Origin: CAUTNH01 sp963543845
GTDB taxonomy: Bacteria; Bacillota_I; Bacilli_A; Acholeplasmatales; Acholeplasmataceae
Direction: 5' to 3'
Length of the DNA stretch: 64,000 bases
NCBI GenBank assembly: GCA_963543845.1
Contig: CAUUCL010000001.1
Location: 43,488 to 107,487 of the forward strand
Made by a program: the position numbers and the translations under genes. Below the pieces are notes generated by a model that had not been told where the DNA came from, ran no database searches, and was given only the letters and a program-made list of their open reading frames with translations. Shown piece after piece: positions 44,728 to 53,828 of the stretch (position 1 is the stretch's first letter; every line of letters begins with the position of its first letter).

Positions 44728-44742
44728 ATAGATTGCCTCCTA

Positions 44743-45825
44743 TTATTGCTCTAGCATTTTCTTATAGTATATTCCAGTATCTCTTGTTTGGTGACCATAC
44801 AAAATTTCTGAAAAATTACTAAATATTCCTGCTAAAGGACTATTAAAATGTGGATTGAAATACATCACTGTTCCATTACCACTAGAAAGGGCTTTTTGTG
44901 CTTGCAGAGTCGCACTTGAAGCAGTTAAACCCCAATTGCACTCTATTGAATAGTTAGAATGGTTTTTTCTTGAAATCCAATCTGGTGTCAGACCACCATT
45001 TCCATAGTTTTCATATGCAAAATCTATTTTATTTTTTACAGTATTTGTATCAAAGCTAATAGCATAATTAAATACTGATAATATTTTTTTAGGGAATCTT
45101 TCTCTAAATCTTTTTACAAATAAGCTCGGAGCATCTGGTTTTGTTGGAACACTAGGACGCTTCCAATATTCAGCATATTCATCGTCAATATCAAGACCAT
45201 CAATTCCATACTTGTCAAATACCTCAGCAATTCTATCAAGAAAGTACTCAAGATTATCTCCATACATATTTTTATAACCCCAACCTTGGTGATGTGGAAG
45301 AAAATCTAGAACAACTCTTGTTCCTTTTTCTTGAAGCGGTTTAATCATCTTTTGAAAGTTTTCAAGAATTGCTTTAATACCCGCATTAAACTCAACTGTT
45401 GGTTTATTCGCAACTGGGTCATGCACGATATTTGCAGCAAATAGTGTAACTATATCAAAATAAGGAACACCTGTATCACCTATTTCATATCTAAGAGCAT
45501 TTAGCGGGTTATAATCGTTAGTCTCAACATAAGCATTAGCAATAACCCTTTTATATCTTCTTGTACCATCTCTATCAGTCCAGCCATATTTTACGTATGG
45601 AAGTTCCCTTTTATTTGGGATTTTATTATCTTCTATAGCGTAACCATTGGCATCAAGTTTGGATACATTTCCAAAATCACCCTGTTTGTACCCCTCCGTT
45701 CTCCAGCTTTGATCTGGAGATTTAGTATTTGGCTCTTCTTTTACTAAATTTTTACCACAAGCAAAAAGAGTAAGTGAAAATACAGAAAAAACAAATACTA
45801 GAAACAAAGTTTTTATTTTTCTCAT
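44743..45825 (-). CDS. Endo-beta-N-acetylglucosaminidase-like GH18 lipoprotein
   Basis: 360 residues. A lipoprotein signal (MRKIKT, hydrophobic helix, LFACG; Cys23) puts it on the cell surface. The GH18 catalytic motif DGLDIDDE (D-x-x-D-x-D-x-E, near residue 208) and the strand VVLDFLPHHQGWG match the EndoH/EndoF group, which cut the chitobiose core of N-glycans. The later YENYGNGG and VMYFNPH segments fit the same barrel. Good Shine-Dalgarno AAAGGAGG. It heads a two-gene operon with the giant adhesin and has a cre box upstream of the promoter. Substrate (N-glycan versus other GlcNAc polymer) is inferred. Confidence 0.85.
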   Translation of the reverse strand: MRKIKTLFLVFVFSVFSLTLFACGKNLVKEEPNTKSPDQSWRTEGYKQGDFGNVSKLDANGYAIEDNKIPNKRELPYVKYGWTDRDGTRRYKRVIANAYVETNDYNPLNALRYEIGDTGVPYFDIVTLFAANIVHDPVANKPTVEFNAGIKAILENFQKMIKPLQEKGTRVVLDFLPHHQGWGYKNMYGDNLEYFLDRIAEVFDKYGIDGLDIDDEYAEYWKRPSVPTKPDAPSLFVKRFRERFPKKILSVFNYAISFDTNTVKNKIDFAYENYGNGGLTPDWISRKNHSNYSIECNWGLTASSATLQAQKALSSGNGTVMYFNPHFNSPLAGIFSNFSEILYGHQTRDTGIYYKKMLEQ

Positions 45826-45872
45826 AAAATTTTAGCCTCCTTTTATAAAATTTTATATGTTTGTATATTTAT

Positions 45873-45900
45873 ATTTTAGCATAAAAATAAATTAAATCAA
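45873..45900 (-). promoter_or_regulatory. Promoter of the GH18-adhesin operon
   Basis: TTGATT (45895-45900), 16-nt spacer, extended -10 TGC-TAAAAT (45873-45878) on the minus strand. Confidence 0.6.
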
Positions 45901-45906
45901 ATAAAA

Positions 45907-45920
45907 TGAAAACGCTTACA
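45907..45920 (-). promoter_or_regulatory. cre box (CcpA operator) upstream of the GH18 operon
   Basis: TGTAAGCGTTTTCA on the minus strand matches the catabolite-responsive consensus TGWNANCGNTNWCA at every position. It starts 6 nt upstream of the -35 box. The same 14-mer with the same spacing lies at 57919-57932. Confidence 0.8.
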
Positions 45921-45944
45921 TTTTTTAACTTATTCTAAATTTCA

Positions 45945-45985
45945 AAACAAAAAAGACTAGATTTGAAAAATCTTCATCTAGTCTT
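45945..45985 (-). terminator. Terminator overlapping the GH84 stop codon
   Basis: AAGACTAGAT / ATCTAGTCTT stem (45953-45985) followed by Ts on the minus strand. It ends the pfkA-uvrB-ABC-GH84 transcript. Confidence 0.85.
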
Positions 45986-47732
45986 AATATTTTTTAAGTA
46001 TTTCTAGAATTGTCGGCTTAATTATCATCTCACCAAATTCTACATCAAACCTTTTTCTTCTAGCTATTTTATTATCATCTTCTTTTAAATCATATAAATG
46101 CAATTTATTTGCTAGGTTTAAAAAACAACTAGCTCTTTTTTTAAATTTAACTTCCTTACTTTTTAAATAAGCAAGAATAAATAAAAACGATCTTGTAAGA
46201 TAATAGTATGCTTTTAAAAATACTTTTATCTCTTTTAGTAAATCTTTACTAGATGTTTTCTTTATCATTTTAATATCTGATAAATATCCTAAAAACTTAT
46301 TCTCTAAATTTTTTATAGTCCCTTTTAAATCTTTATTTTTATCTAAATTATTTTTTAAATTTTTAATATCTTCTTTTATTAGGCTTGACTCATCTAGGAA
46401 AAAGTATTTTCCGTTTTTTATCTCATGATTTAAATATGATACATTATCTAGAAAACCTGCAAAGTATTTATAATTATTTTTAAAAAGTCTCTTGCAGGCT
46501 TTTTCCCAGCTTTTTACAAAGTCATAACCTTTAATATTCCACATATAACTTGATATGTTATATAAACTAATTTTAGACATATTTATATGCCTCATAGGAT
46601 TTATATAAAATCCTTCTTGATTGCTTAAATCATTATAAAGATAAGGTATTTTTGAGATAAGAAGTTTACCGTTACAATAATCATTCACAGGATAGTTAAA
46701 CCAAACTGATGATTTTACATCTTTATTAAAAAGCTTTTTAAAATTAAAATACTCATCTTTTACATAGCTTATAGTATTTTCTCCTGTCCAAAGAACCTCG
46801 ATACCCTTATTTAATTTATCTAAAAAAACCTTAAAATAACTTTCAATATCAGGCCCCCAAGCAAGACAGTATCTAGTTCCAACTACTAAAAGTGGTGGTA
46901 AGTTATTTTTTTTAATAAACTCTTTATCTACCATATTTATAAAATTTGCTTGCTTTATAGCATCAATATTTTTTGTAATATCATCAAAAAATATTCCAAA
47001 ATTTCTAACTCCAATTTTATATAATTGGTAAAGTTTACTAATAGCTTTTTTAAAATCCGTTTTGCCTTCAAAATCAATTGTATCCCCTGGGTGAATGGTC
47101 CAAACAAAATTTATGTAGTATTTACTTGATACACTTGCTAACTCTTTTATTTTTTCTAATTTTCTTACTGGGTATAGCCTATGCCATAAGCTTCTGTGAT
47201 AAATATCGTTTTTAGGAGCATAGATGTAATAGTTAAATTTATAATTAGATAGATCTTTTATTAAATTTATTCTATCTTTAAACTTATAAGGATATCCATA
47301 AAATCCCTCAACAAGACCTCTTTTTTTAATATCTGGATAATCAATTATTTCAAAACTATTCAAAGTATTATTTTTTACTATTTTATTAAGGATTATTAAA
47401 CTATTTTTAATACCATCGACTGTTTTAGAATATATTAAAAGAAAATTATTCATTAAAGATATATAGTAGGATTGTTCATTTAAAAGCATTTTATAATTAT
47501 TATCCCATGTTTTAACATTGTTTAAATTAGATGTTATTAAAAATCTAAATTTTCTAAATTTAATGTCATATTTAAAACAGGCTTTGTCCAATTTTATATT
47601 GAGCAAATCTAATATTTCATCCCTGTCAAAGCCATCTATTTCAAGACCAAGTTTATTATCGATTGTTATTGTTTTATCAAAATTATATAAATATTTTACT
47701 TTTGGAAAGAAAAAATCATCTTTTAAAATCAT
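45984..47732 (-). CDS. GH84 family beta-N-acetylglucosaminidase (O-GlcNAcase/hyaluronidase type)
   Basis: 582 residues. The catalytic domain begins KRGLVEGFYGYPY, then NYYIYAPKNDIYHRSLWHRLYP, and has the paired catalytic Asp in FGIFFDDI (near residue 250); these are the GH84 hallmarks. A GH20-like N-terminal domain (1-130) precedes it and a helical domain (about 400-582) follows. There is no signal peptide and no membrane helix, so it should act in the cytoplasm on imported GlcNAc-containing fragments, unlike secreted clostridial relatives. It overlaps the isochorismatase-like gene by 4 nt. Confidence 0.9.
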   Translation of the reverse strand: MILKDDFFFPKVKYLYNFDKTITIDNKLGLEIDGFDRDEILDLLNIKLDKACFKYDIKFRKFRFLITSNLNNVKTWDNNYKMLLNEQSYYISLMNNFLLIYSKTVDGIKNSLIILNKIVKNNTLNSFEIIDYPDIKKRGLVEGFYGYPYKFKDRINLIKDLSNYKFNYYIYAPKNDIYHRSLWHRLYPVRKLEKIKELASVSSKYYINFVWTIHPGDTIDFEGKTDFKKAISKLYQLYKIGVRNFGIFFDDITKNIDAIKQANFINMVDKEFIKKNNLPPLLVVGTRYCLAWGPDIESYFKVFLDKLNKGIEVLWTGENTISYVKDEYFNFKKLFNKDVKSSVWFNYPVNDYCNGKLLISKIPYLYNDLSNQEGFYINPMRHINMSKISLYNISSYMWNIKGYDFVKSWEKACKRLFKNNYKYFAGFLDNVSYLNHEIKNGKYFFLDESSLIKEDIKNLKNNLDKNKDLKGTIKNLENKFLGYLSDIKMIKKTSSKDLLKEIKVFLKAYYYLTRSFLFILAYLKSKEVKFKKRASCFLNLANKLHLYDLKEDDNKIARRKRFDVEFGEMIIKPTILEILKKY

Positions 47733-48262
47733 TTTAAATCATCAAGATTGACTAATTTTGTATTATATATACTTTTTATATATTTAATACCATCTAAATA
47801 ATCACTATCTGTAAATGAGGTAGTTGTATCATTTACAATAACTGTTTCATACCCACGATAAAATGCATCAGCTATTGTATGTCTTACACAAATATGAGTA
47901 TTTAACCCGCATACAATTAAAGTATTTACTTTATTTTTTTCTAAAATTTCATATAATTTAGTTTTAAAAAAGCCTGAATAAGTTCTTTTTTCTAGGATAA
48001 TATCACCATCTAATACTTTAATATCATCAATTATCCTTGCACCCTTGCTTTCCTTCATTGCATGTTCTCCCCATAAAGTAAGCTCATAATCTTCTTTTAA
48101 GTGGGCATCATTTGTAAAAATTACAGGAATATTATTTTGATGAGCAAAACAAATTAAATCATTAACTGGTTTAATAATTTTTAAAGCATTATCACATTTT
48201 AACTTTCCATAAACAAAGTCATAAATCATATCAACAACAATTAAAGCATACTTTTTATCCAT
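47729..48262 (-). CDS. Isochorismatase-family cysteine hydrolase (nicotinamidase-like)
   Basis: 177 residues. Catalytic set of the fold: Asp in VVDMIYDF (residue 11), a Lys in ILEKRTYSGF and the nucleophilic Cys in GLNTHICVRHT. Members include nicotinamidases (PncA), which feed NAD salvage, and other amidases. The metal-binding DxHxxH pattern of true PncA (here NDAHLKEDYELTLWGEH) is only partly matched, so nicotinamidase activity is uncertain. It lies between the ABC exporter and GH84 in one operon. Confidence 0.8.
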   Translation of the reverse strand: MDKKYALIVVDMIYDFVYGKLKCDNALKIIKPVNDLICFAHQNNIPVIFTNDAHLKEDYELTLWGEHAMKESKGARIIDDIKVLDGDIILEKRTYSGFFKTKLYEILEKNKVNTLIVCGLNTHICVRHTIADAFYRGYETVIVNDTTTSFTDSDYLDGIKYIKSIYNTKLVNLDDLK

Positions 48263-48273
48263 TATTATCTCCT

Positions 48274-50106
48274 TTATATATTTTCTTCTTGAATTTTATT
48301 AAGTTTATAATAGTGAGATTTATTTTTAATAAGCTCACTATGAGTACCCTCTTCTACTATTTTACCATTTTGCAAGACAATTATTTTTTTAGCATCTTTT
48401 ATAGTTGAAAGTCTATGGGCTACAACAAGCATTGTGTTAACTTTCATTAGTTTTTTTAGAGAATTTTGAATTATTTTCTCAGTTTCACTGTCAATATTAG
48501 CAGTTGCCTCATCTAAAAACATTACAGCAGGTTTATATAAAAATGCTCTAGCAAAAGATAAAAGCTGCCTTTCACCTGCCGAGTAGTTGCTTCCTCTTTC
48601 ATTAACAAATGCCATTAGTCCATCTTTTTCTTTTTCAATAATTTTTCTAGCACCAACATAATCAATCGCATGCATAACCTCATTTTCTTTAATAGCATTA
48701 TCTCCAAATGTAAGATTATCATAAATTGTTCCAGAAAATAAAAAGACATCTTGAAGCATTTGACCAATTTGGGACCTGATTGATTTTGTATCAAGTTCTA
48801 AAATACTAACCCCATCAAGAAGTATCTCGCCTTTTTGCGGAAGATAGTTTTTAACAATTAAATTTAAAATTGTAGTTTTTCCAGCACCCGTAGGTCCTAC
48901 AATTGCGACCGTTTCATTAGGGCTTACTTTAAATGAAACATCTTTTAATATCCACTCATCATCTTTGTATTTAAACCAAACATTTTTAAATTCAATATTG
49001 CCTTTAAAATCTTTTAACAATTTAGCATTTTCAATATCTTTAATGCTTGGCTTTAAATCTAAAATCGAAAAGACTTTCTCACCTGCGGCAAGGGCATTTT
49101 GCAGAATATCAAACTGATCAGTAATAGATATAATGGGCCAGAAAAATCCATTTACAACTGTATAAAATGAAAATACCACACCATAGGTAATCTCACCATT
49201 TACAATATATTTTATAGATAAATAAAGTGCACAAACCTCAGCAAGTCTTGCAATCAAAAATAAAAATGGTCTAAATGTCGAGTGAACAAACATTGTTTTA
49301 AGCTGACTGTTTTTTAGCCTTTTTGATATTTTAGAAAATTCTTCTTTTTTATCTTCTTCTTTATTAAATACTTGAATTATCTTCATTCCCGATAAATTCT
49401 CAGATAAAAAAGCATTAAGTTCTGATTCTCTTTTTTTATTGTGTCTATATGCTCTTCTGTCTAAAAATCTAAATATAATTGTAAGAATTAAAATTAAAAA
49501 TATAAATCCAAGCATTGGAACTGCAAGCTTATATGATAGATAAAACATTGCGATAAAATACATAAGTAGGCTTGAGAATGTATAAATAAAATCTACAATT
49601 AAATATGAGTATAAATACTCAAGACTCTCAGTATTGTTTATAACTCTTGTAACAAGTGTTCCAACTGGTATTTCATTTACTTGTGAAAGATCTAATGTTT
49701 GAATATGACTAAATACATCCCTTCTTACATTTTTAACGATTTTCTGACCTGTCCTATCAAGCCATAAATTTTTGTAATACCCAACAACAGCAGATGTTAC
49801 TACGATAATTGCATAAGCAAATAAAGCAAGGAATATATAAATAAGTGATGGCGGGATATAATCAAGTGGAAGAGTCTTAACTATTCCACTTTGATATTTT
49901 ATTCCTCCAATTAAATCTAATATTTTACCAATTAAAATCATTGGTAAAAGGTCAAAAAAGGCAAATAGTACTTGAATAAATACTATTAAAATAAGTTTTT
50001 TCTTATAAGGTTTTAAATAAACTAACAATCTTCTAAGAAGAAAATTTTTCTCTTTTTTAGACATTTTAGAAAGTTTTAAAGGTTCATCTTTATAATCAGT
50101 TAGCAT
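48274..50106 (-). CDS. ABC exporter half-transporter, canonical Walker B subunit
   Basis: 610 residues: six membrane helices (about 35-330) and an ATPase domain with Walker A GPTGAGKTT, signature YSAGERQLLSFARA and Walker B MFLDEATANID with the catalytic Glu. The signature deviates from LSGGQ. Together with its partner (10-nt overlap) it matches heterodimeric exporters of the BmrCD/TM287-288 type, which have one complete and one degenerate ATP site. The substrate is unknown; multidrug or lipid export is typical. Confidence 0.92.
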   Translation of the reverse strand: MLTDYKDEPLKLSKMSKKEKNFLLRRLLVYLKPYKKKLILIVFIQVLFAFFDLLPMILIGKILDLIGGIKYQSGIVKTLPLDYIPPSLIYIFLALFAYAIIVVTSAVVGYYKNLWLDRTGQKIVKNVRRDVFSHIQTLDLSQVNEIPVGTLVTRVINNTESLEYLYSYLIVDFIYTFSSLLMYFIAMFYLSYKLAVPMLGFIFLILILTIIFRFLDRRAYRHNKKRESELNAFLSENLSGMKIIQVFNKEEDKKEEFSKISKRLKNSQLKTMFVHSTFRPFLFLIARLAEVCALYLSIKYIVNGEITYGVVFSFYTVVNGFFWPIISITDQFDILQNALAAGEKVFSILDLKPSIKDIENAKLLKDFKGNIEFKNVWFKYKDDEWILKDVSFKVSPNETVAIVGPTGAGKTTILNLIVKNYLPQKGEILLDGVSILELDTKSIRSQIGQMLQDVFLFSGTIYDNLTFGDNAIKENEVMHAIDYVGARKIIEKEKDGLMAFVNERGSNYSAGERQLLSFARAFLYKPAVMFLDEATANIDSETEKIIQNSLKKLMKVNTMLVVAHRLSTIKDAKKIIVLQNGKIVEEGTHSELIKNKSHYYKLNKIQEENI

Positions 50107-51871
50107 GATTTTCCTCCTTTAAACTACTTTCTAGCGATTGCATAAGTACATAATTTTTATATTCTTTATTTTTCTTTAATAACTCTTCATGATTTCCAAT
50201 ATCAAGCACTTTCCCATCATCTATAAATATAATTTTATCCATGTTTTTAATTGTTGATATTCTGTGAGCAATTAGTATTGTTGTTTTATTTTTTCTTACT
50301 TCAAATAATGTTTTTAAAATTTCTTTTTCCGTTTCAACATCAACAGCTGATACTGAATCATCTAAAATTAAAATTTTAGGATTTTTTACAAGAGCACGAG
50401 AAATTGATATTCTTTGCTTTTGTCCGCCTGATATCATAACCCCTCTTTCACCAATAATAGTTTCAAATTTATTAGTAAAGTTCATAATATTTTCATATAC
50501 AGCACTTTGTTTTGCAGCATCTATTATTTTTTCATCTGGTAAATTTTTATCACAAAATGCAATATTATTTTTTATTGTATCTGAAAATAAAAAGTTATCT
50601 TGTGGAACATATCCGATATTATCTCTTACAATTTTTATAGGCAAGTTTAAAACATCATATCCACCAATTTTAATTTGATTGCTAGATACATTATAAAGTC
50701 TTAATAAAAGCTCAACAATCGTTGATTTTCCGCTTCCTGTCTTTCCTAGAATTCCTACTTTTTCGCCTTCATTTATCTTAAAAGAAACATTTTTTAAAAT
50801 TTCTTTATCATCGCCTGGATATTTAAAAGATAAATTGCTTACTACAATTTCTCCTTTAATATCAACAGGGTTAACTAGATTTTCTCCATCTTTAATATCA
50901 ATTTTAGTATCTAGAAATTTAGCTAATCTTTTAGCACTTCCATTGGCTTGTGTATATGTTTGAACAAATTCAACAATCGCATTAAGAGGCCATGACATTG
51001 TTCCATAAAGCGCTAAAAATGTCACAAGCTCACCTGGATTAAATCCCCCAAAAACAATCACATATGCTCCATATGCAATAATAAAAACATATGCAAGCGA
51101 TATAAGTGCATAATCGTATATGAAGTATTTTTTTTGAACTTTAGCATAATTGTAAGCATTTTCAAAATAATTATCGGTATTTTTTCTAAATCTTAATCTT
51201 TCAAATGACTCTCTAACATAAGCCCTTATAATATTAAGTCCTGATATACTTTCTTGCGTAAAATCATTCATCATCTCAAAGGCTTTTTGTTTTTTAATAA
51301 ATCTTTTTTGCATTTCAGATCTAAGCATAAACATAACCATAATAACTAAAAAACTTGGTAAAAGTGCAAGAAGGGTTAAAAACTTATTTAAAAGTGCCAT
51401 CTTATAAATTGCAATACCTAAAAGTACAGTACCATCTACAAGTTGCATAATTCCTCTTCCGTAGATATTTCTTACAGCCTCTACATCAGATATAAAATAA
51501 CTCATAATTGCACCTGTTTTATTTTCTTGGTAAAAGTTTTGAGATAGTTTTGTGGCATGATTAAATAAATCTTTTCTTATTGCATTGTCAATATTTCTTG
51601 ATGCTCCAAAAATTGCAAATCTCCAAATCATTCTTCCTGCAAATACAGAAGATGCAAAAATAATTATTAAAAATAATAATTTTATGGCATCATCATATAA
51701 TTGTCTATTTTCTAATTTAGCATGATTTCTAAAAAGCTCAACAACTCTTCCCGTATACCCTGGCAGGAGAAGCTGGAAATAATCTATTGTTACTAAGACG
51801 CTAATACCAAATAAAATTATTAAAATATTTTTAAATACATGTCTTAGAAAATATTTTCTAAATATCGTCAT
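50096..51871 (-). CDS. ABC exporter half-transporter, degenerate-site subunit
   Basis: 591 residues: six membrane helices and an ATPase domain with Walker A GKTGSGKST, signature ISGGQKQRISISRA and Walker B ILILDDSVSAVD, where Asp replaces the catalytic Glu. This exchange is characteristic of one subunit of heterodimeric exporters. Overlaps uvrB by 14 nt upstream and its partner by 11 nt downstream. Confidence 0.92.
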   Translation of the reverse strand: MTIFRKYFLRHVFKNILIILFGISVLVTIDYFQLLLPGYTGRVVELFRNHAKLENRQLYDDAIKLLFLIIIFASSVFAGRMIWRFAIFGASRNIDNAIRKDLFNHATKLSQNFYQENKTGAIMSYFISDVEAVRNIYGRGIMQLVDGTVLLGIAIYKMALLNKFLTLLALLPSFLVIMVMFMLRSEMQKRFIKKQKAFEMMNDFTQESISGLNIIRAYVRESFERLRFRKNTDNYFENAYNYAKVQKKYFIYDYALISLAYVFIIAYGAYVIVFGGFNPGELVTFLALYGTMSWPLNAIVEFVQTYTQANGSAKRLAKFLDTKIDIKDGENLVNPVDIKGEIVVSNLSFKYPGDDKEILKNVSFKINEGEKVGILGKTGSGKSTIVELLLRLYNVSSNQIKIGGYDVLNLPIKIVRDNIGYVPQDNFLFSDTIKNNIAFCDKNLPDEKIIDAAKQSAVYENIMNFTNKFETIIGERGVMISGGQKQRISISRALVKNPKILILDDSVSAVDVETEKEILKTLFEVRKNKTTILIAHRISTIKNMDKIIFIDDGKVLDIGNHEELLKKNKEYKNYVLMQSLESSLKEENHAN

Positions 51872-53828
51872 CTTTTTTGTTTTTACTGTTTTTTAATTCA
51901 AAATAAATATCCCTTAAATACATTGCTTTTTCAAAGTCTAAATCCTTTGCAGCACTTTTCATTTGTTCATAAATTTTATCAAGTTCCATCTCGTATAATT
52001 TTTTATCAATCTTTTTATTTTTACTACTATCAAATACTGTGTTTGTTATAACATCTGGTATTTTTTTAATTATTGTTTTTGGCACAAGATTATTCTTTTT
52101 GTTATACTCTTCCTGAATTTTTCTTCTTTTACTAGTTTTCTCAATTAACCTTTCAATTGATTTAGTAATTTTATCAGCATATAAAATAACTCTGCCATTT
52201 ACATTTCTTGCGGCTCTTCCTGAGGTTTGAATAAGTGATCTTTCACTTCTTAAAAAGCCTTCTTTATCAGCATCTAAAATCGCAACAAGCGAGACCTCTG
52301 GTAAATCTAGTCCTTCTCTTAAAAGGTTTACTCCAACAAGCACATCAAATTTATCAGATCTTAAATCTCTTAAAATTTGCATTCTTTCAAGTGAGTTTAT
52401 CTTACTGTGAAGATATTTAACTCTTATTTTCATTTTTTCAAGATAGCTTGTTAAATCCTCACTCATTTTAATTGTTAAAGTTGTAACTAATGTTTTTTCT
52501 TTTTTTTCTATTTGATTTTTAATTTCAAAGTATAAATCATCAATTTGACCTTTTGATGATTTTAAAATAATTTTAGGATCTAAAATATAAGTTGGTCTTA
52601 TTACTTGCTCAATTATTGGATAGTTGTTATTTAGCTCATAATCTCCTGGTGTTGCTGATAGATATAAAACCTTATCTTTCTTTTTTTCAAATTCTTTAAA
52701 TCTTAAAGGCCTATTATCAAGTGCACTCGGAAGTCTAAATCCATAATTAACTAGGTTTTCTTTTCTACTTCGATCACCATGATACATTCCACCAATTTGA
52801 GGGATTGTAACATGAGATTCATCAATTATTAAAAGATAATCCTCTTTAAAAAAATCTATTAAAGTAGTAGGAGTTGAGCCCTCTGGCTTTAATGCTATAT
52901 GCCTTGAGTAATTCTCAACACCCTGACAAAATCCCATCTCAGATAGCATTGCAATATCATACTCGGTTCTTTGTCTTATTCTTTCGGCTTCTAGTAATTC
53001 GTTTCTTTCTTTAAAATATTCAATTCTTTTTGCAAGTTCTTCTTTGATATTTTTAATTGCAATTTCAAGCTTTTCTTTGCTTGTTACAAAGTGACTTGCA
53101 GGAAATAGTGTAAAAAAATTGATTCTTTCTTTTGTTTTTCCTGTTAATACATCAAATCTTTCAAGATATTCAATCTCATCAAATAAAAAACCAATTCTAA
53201 TTCCCTCACCATTTTGCGAGATAGGAATAACATCAATAATATCTCCTGATACTCTAAAAGTTCCTCTTTTTCGCTCATAGTTATTTCTTTCATAATAAAA
53301 CTGAACAAGTTTATTTATTAAATCATCTCTTTTTAATTTATCATTAACCCTTAAAAAGATAGTGGCATTTAAGTAATCATCAATATCACCAATACCATAA
53401 ATACAAGATACACTAGCGACAACTATAACATTATCAGAGCTTAATAAAGACTCAGTAGCCGAGTGCCTTAGCTCATCAATTTTATCGTTTATTGAGGCAT
53501 CTTTTTCAATATATGTGTCACTTGATGCAACATATGCCTCAGGCTGATAATAATCATAATATGAAATAAAATACTCAACTCTATCACTTGGAAAAAGTTC
53601 TTTTAACTCTGAATAAATCTGTCCTGCTAAAGTTTTATTAGGAGCGATTATCAAAGTTTTTTTACCAAGTTTATTTATTATATTCGCAATTGTAAAGGTT
53701 TTTCCAGTTCCTGTTGCACCTTCTAAAACTTGTTCTTTTATTCCTTTTTTAAAATTATCTAGTATTTTTTCTATCGCACTTATTTGATCTCCTTTAGGAG
53801 TAAGTTTACTAGTTAAATTAAATGCCAT
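51858..53828 (-). CDS. uvrB: UvrABC excinuclease subunit B
   Basis: 656 residues. Damage verification helicase of nucleotide excision repair. Walker A LEGATGTGKTFT, the beta-hairpin region YYDYYQPEAYV, and helicase motifs LREGLDLPEVSLV and QTSGRAARN are intact; the C-terminal UVR motif (KIYEQMKSAAKDLDFEKA) is present. Its start is directly adjacent to the pfkA stop (no gap). uvrA is not next to it, an unusual arrangement. Confidence 0.97.
   Translation of the reverse strand: MAFNLTSKLTPKGDQISAIEKILDNFKKGIKEQVLEGATGTGKTFTIANIINKLGKKTLIIAPNKTLAGQIYSELKELFPSDRVEYFISYYDYYQPEAYVASSDTYIEKDASINDKIDELRHSATESLLSSDNVIVVASVSCIYGIGDIDDYLNATIFLRVNDKLKRDDLINKLVQFYYERNNYERKRGTFRVSGDIIDVIPISQNGEGIRIGFLFDEIEYLERFDVLTGKTKERINFFTLFPASHFVTSKEKLEIAIKNIKEELAKRIEYFKERNELLEAERIRQRTEYDIAMLSEMGFCQGVENYSRHIALKPEGSTPTTLIDFFKEDYLLIIDESHVTIPQIGGMYHGDRSRKENLVNYGFRLPSALDNRPLRFKEFEKKKDKVLYLSATPGDYELNNNYPIIEQVIRPTYILDPKIILKSSKGQIDDLYFEIKNQIEKKEKTLVTTLTIKMSEDLTSYLEKMKIRVKYLHSKINSLERMQILRDLRSDKFDVLVGVNLLREGLDLPEVSLVAILDADKEGFLRSERSLIQTSGRAARNVNGRVILYADKITKSIERLIEKTSKRRKIQEEYNKKNNLVPKTIIKKIPDVITNTVFDSSKNKKIDKKLYEMELDKIYEQMKSAAKDLDFEKAMYLRDIYFELKNSKNKKDDDI

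Noticed and set aside
44243..44731. 162-codon plus-strand frame opposite the start of the giant lipoprotein gene
   Set aside because: Mirror of the tandem repeats and signal peptide; no Shine-Dalgarno or family resemblance.
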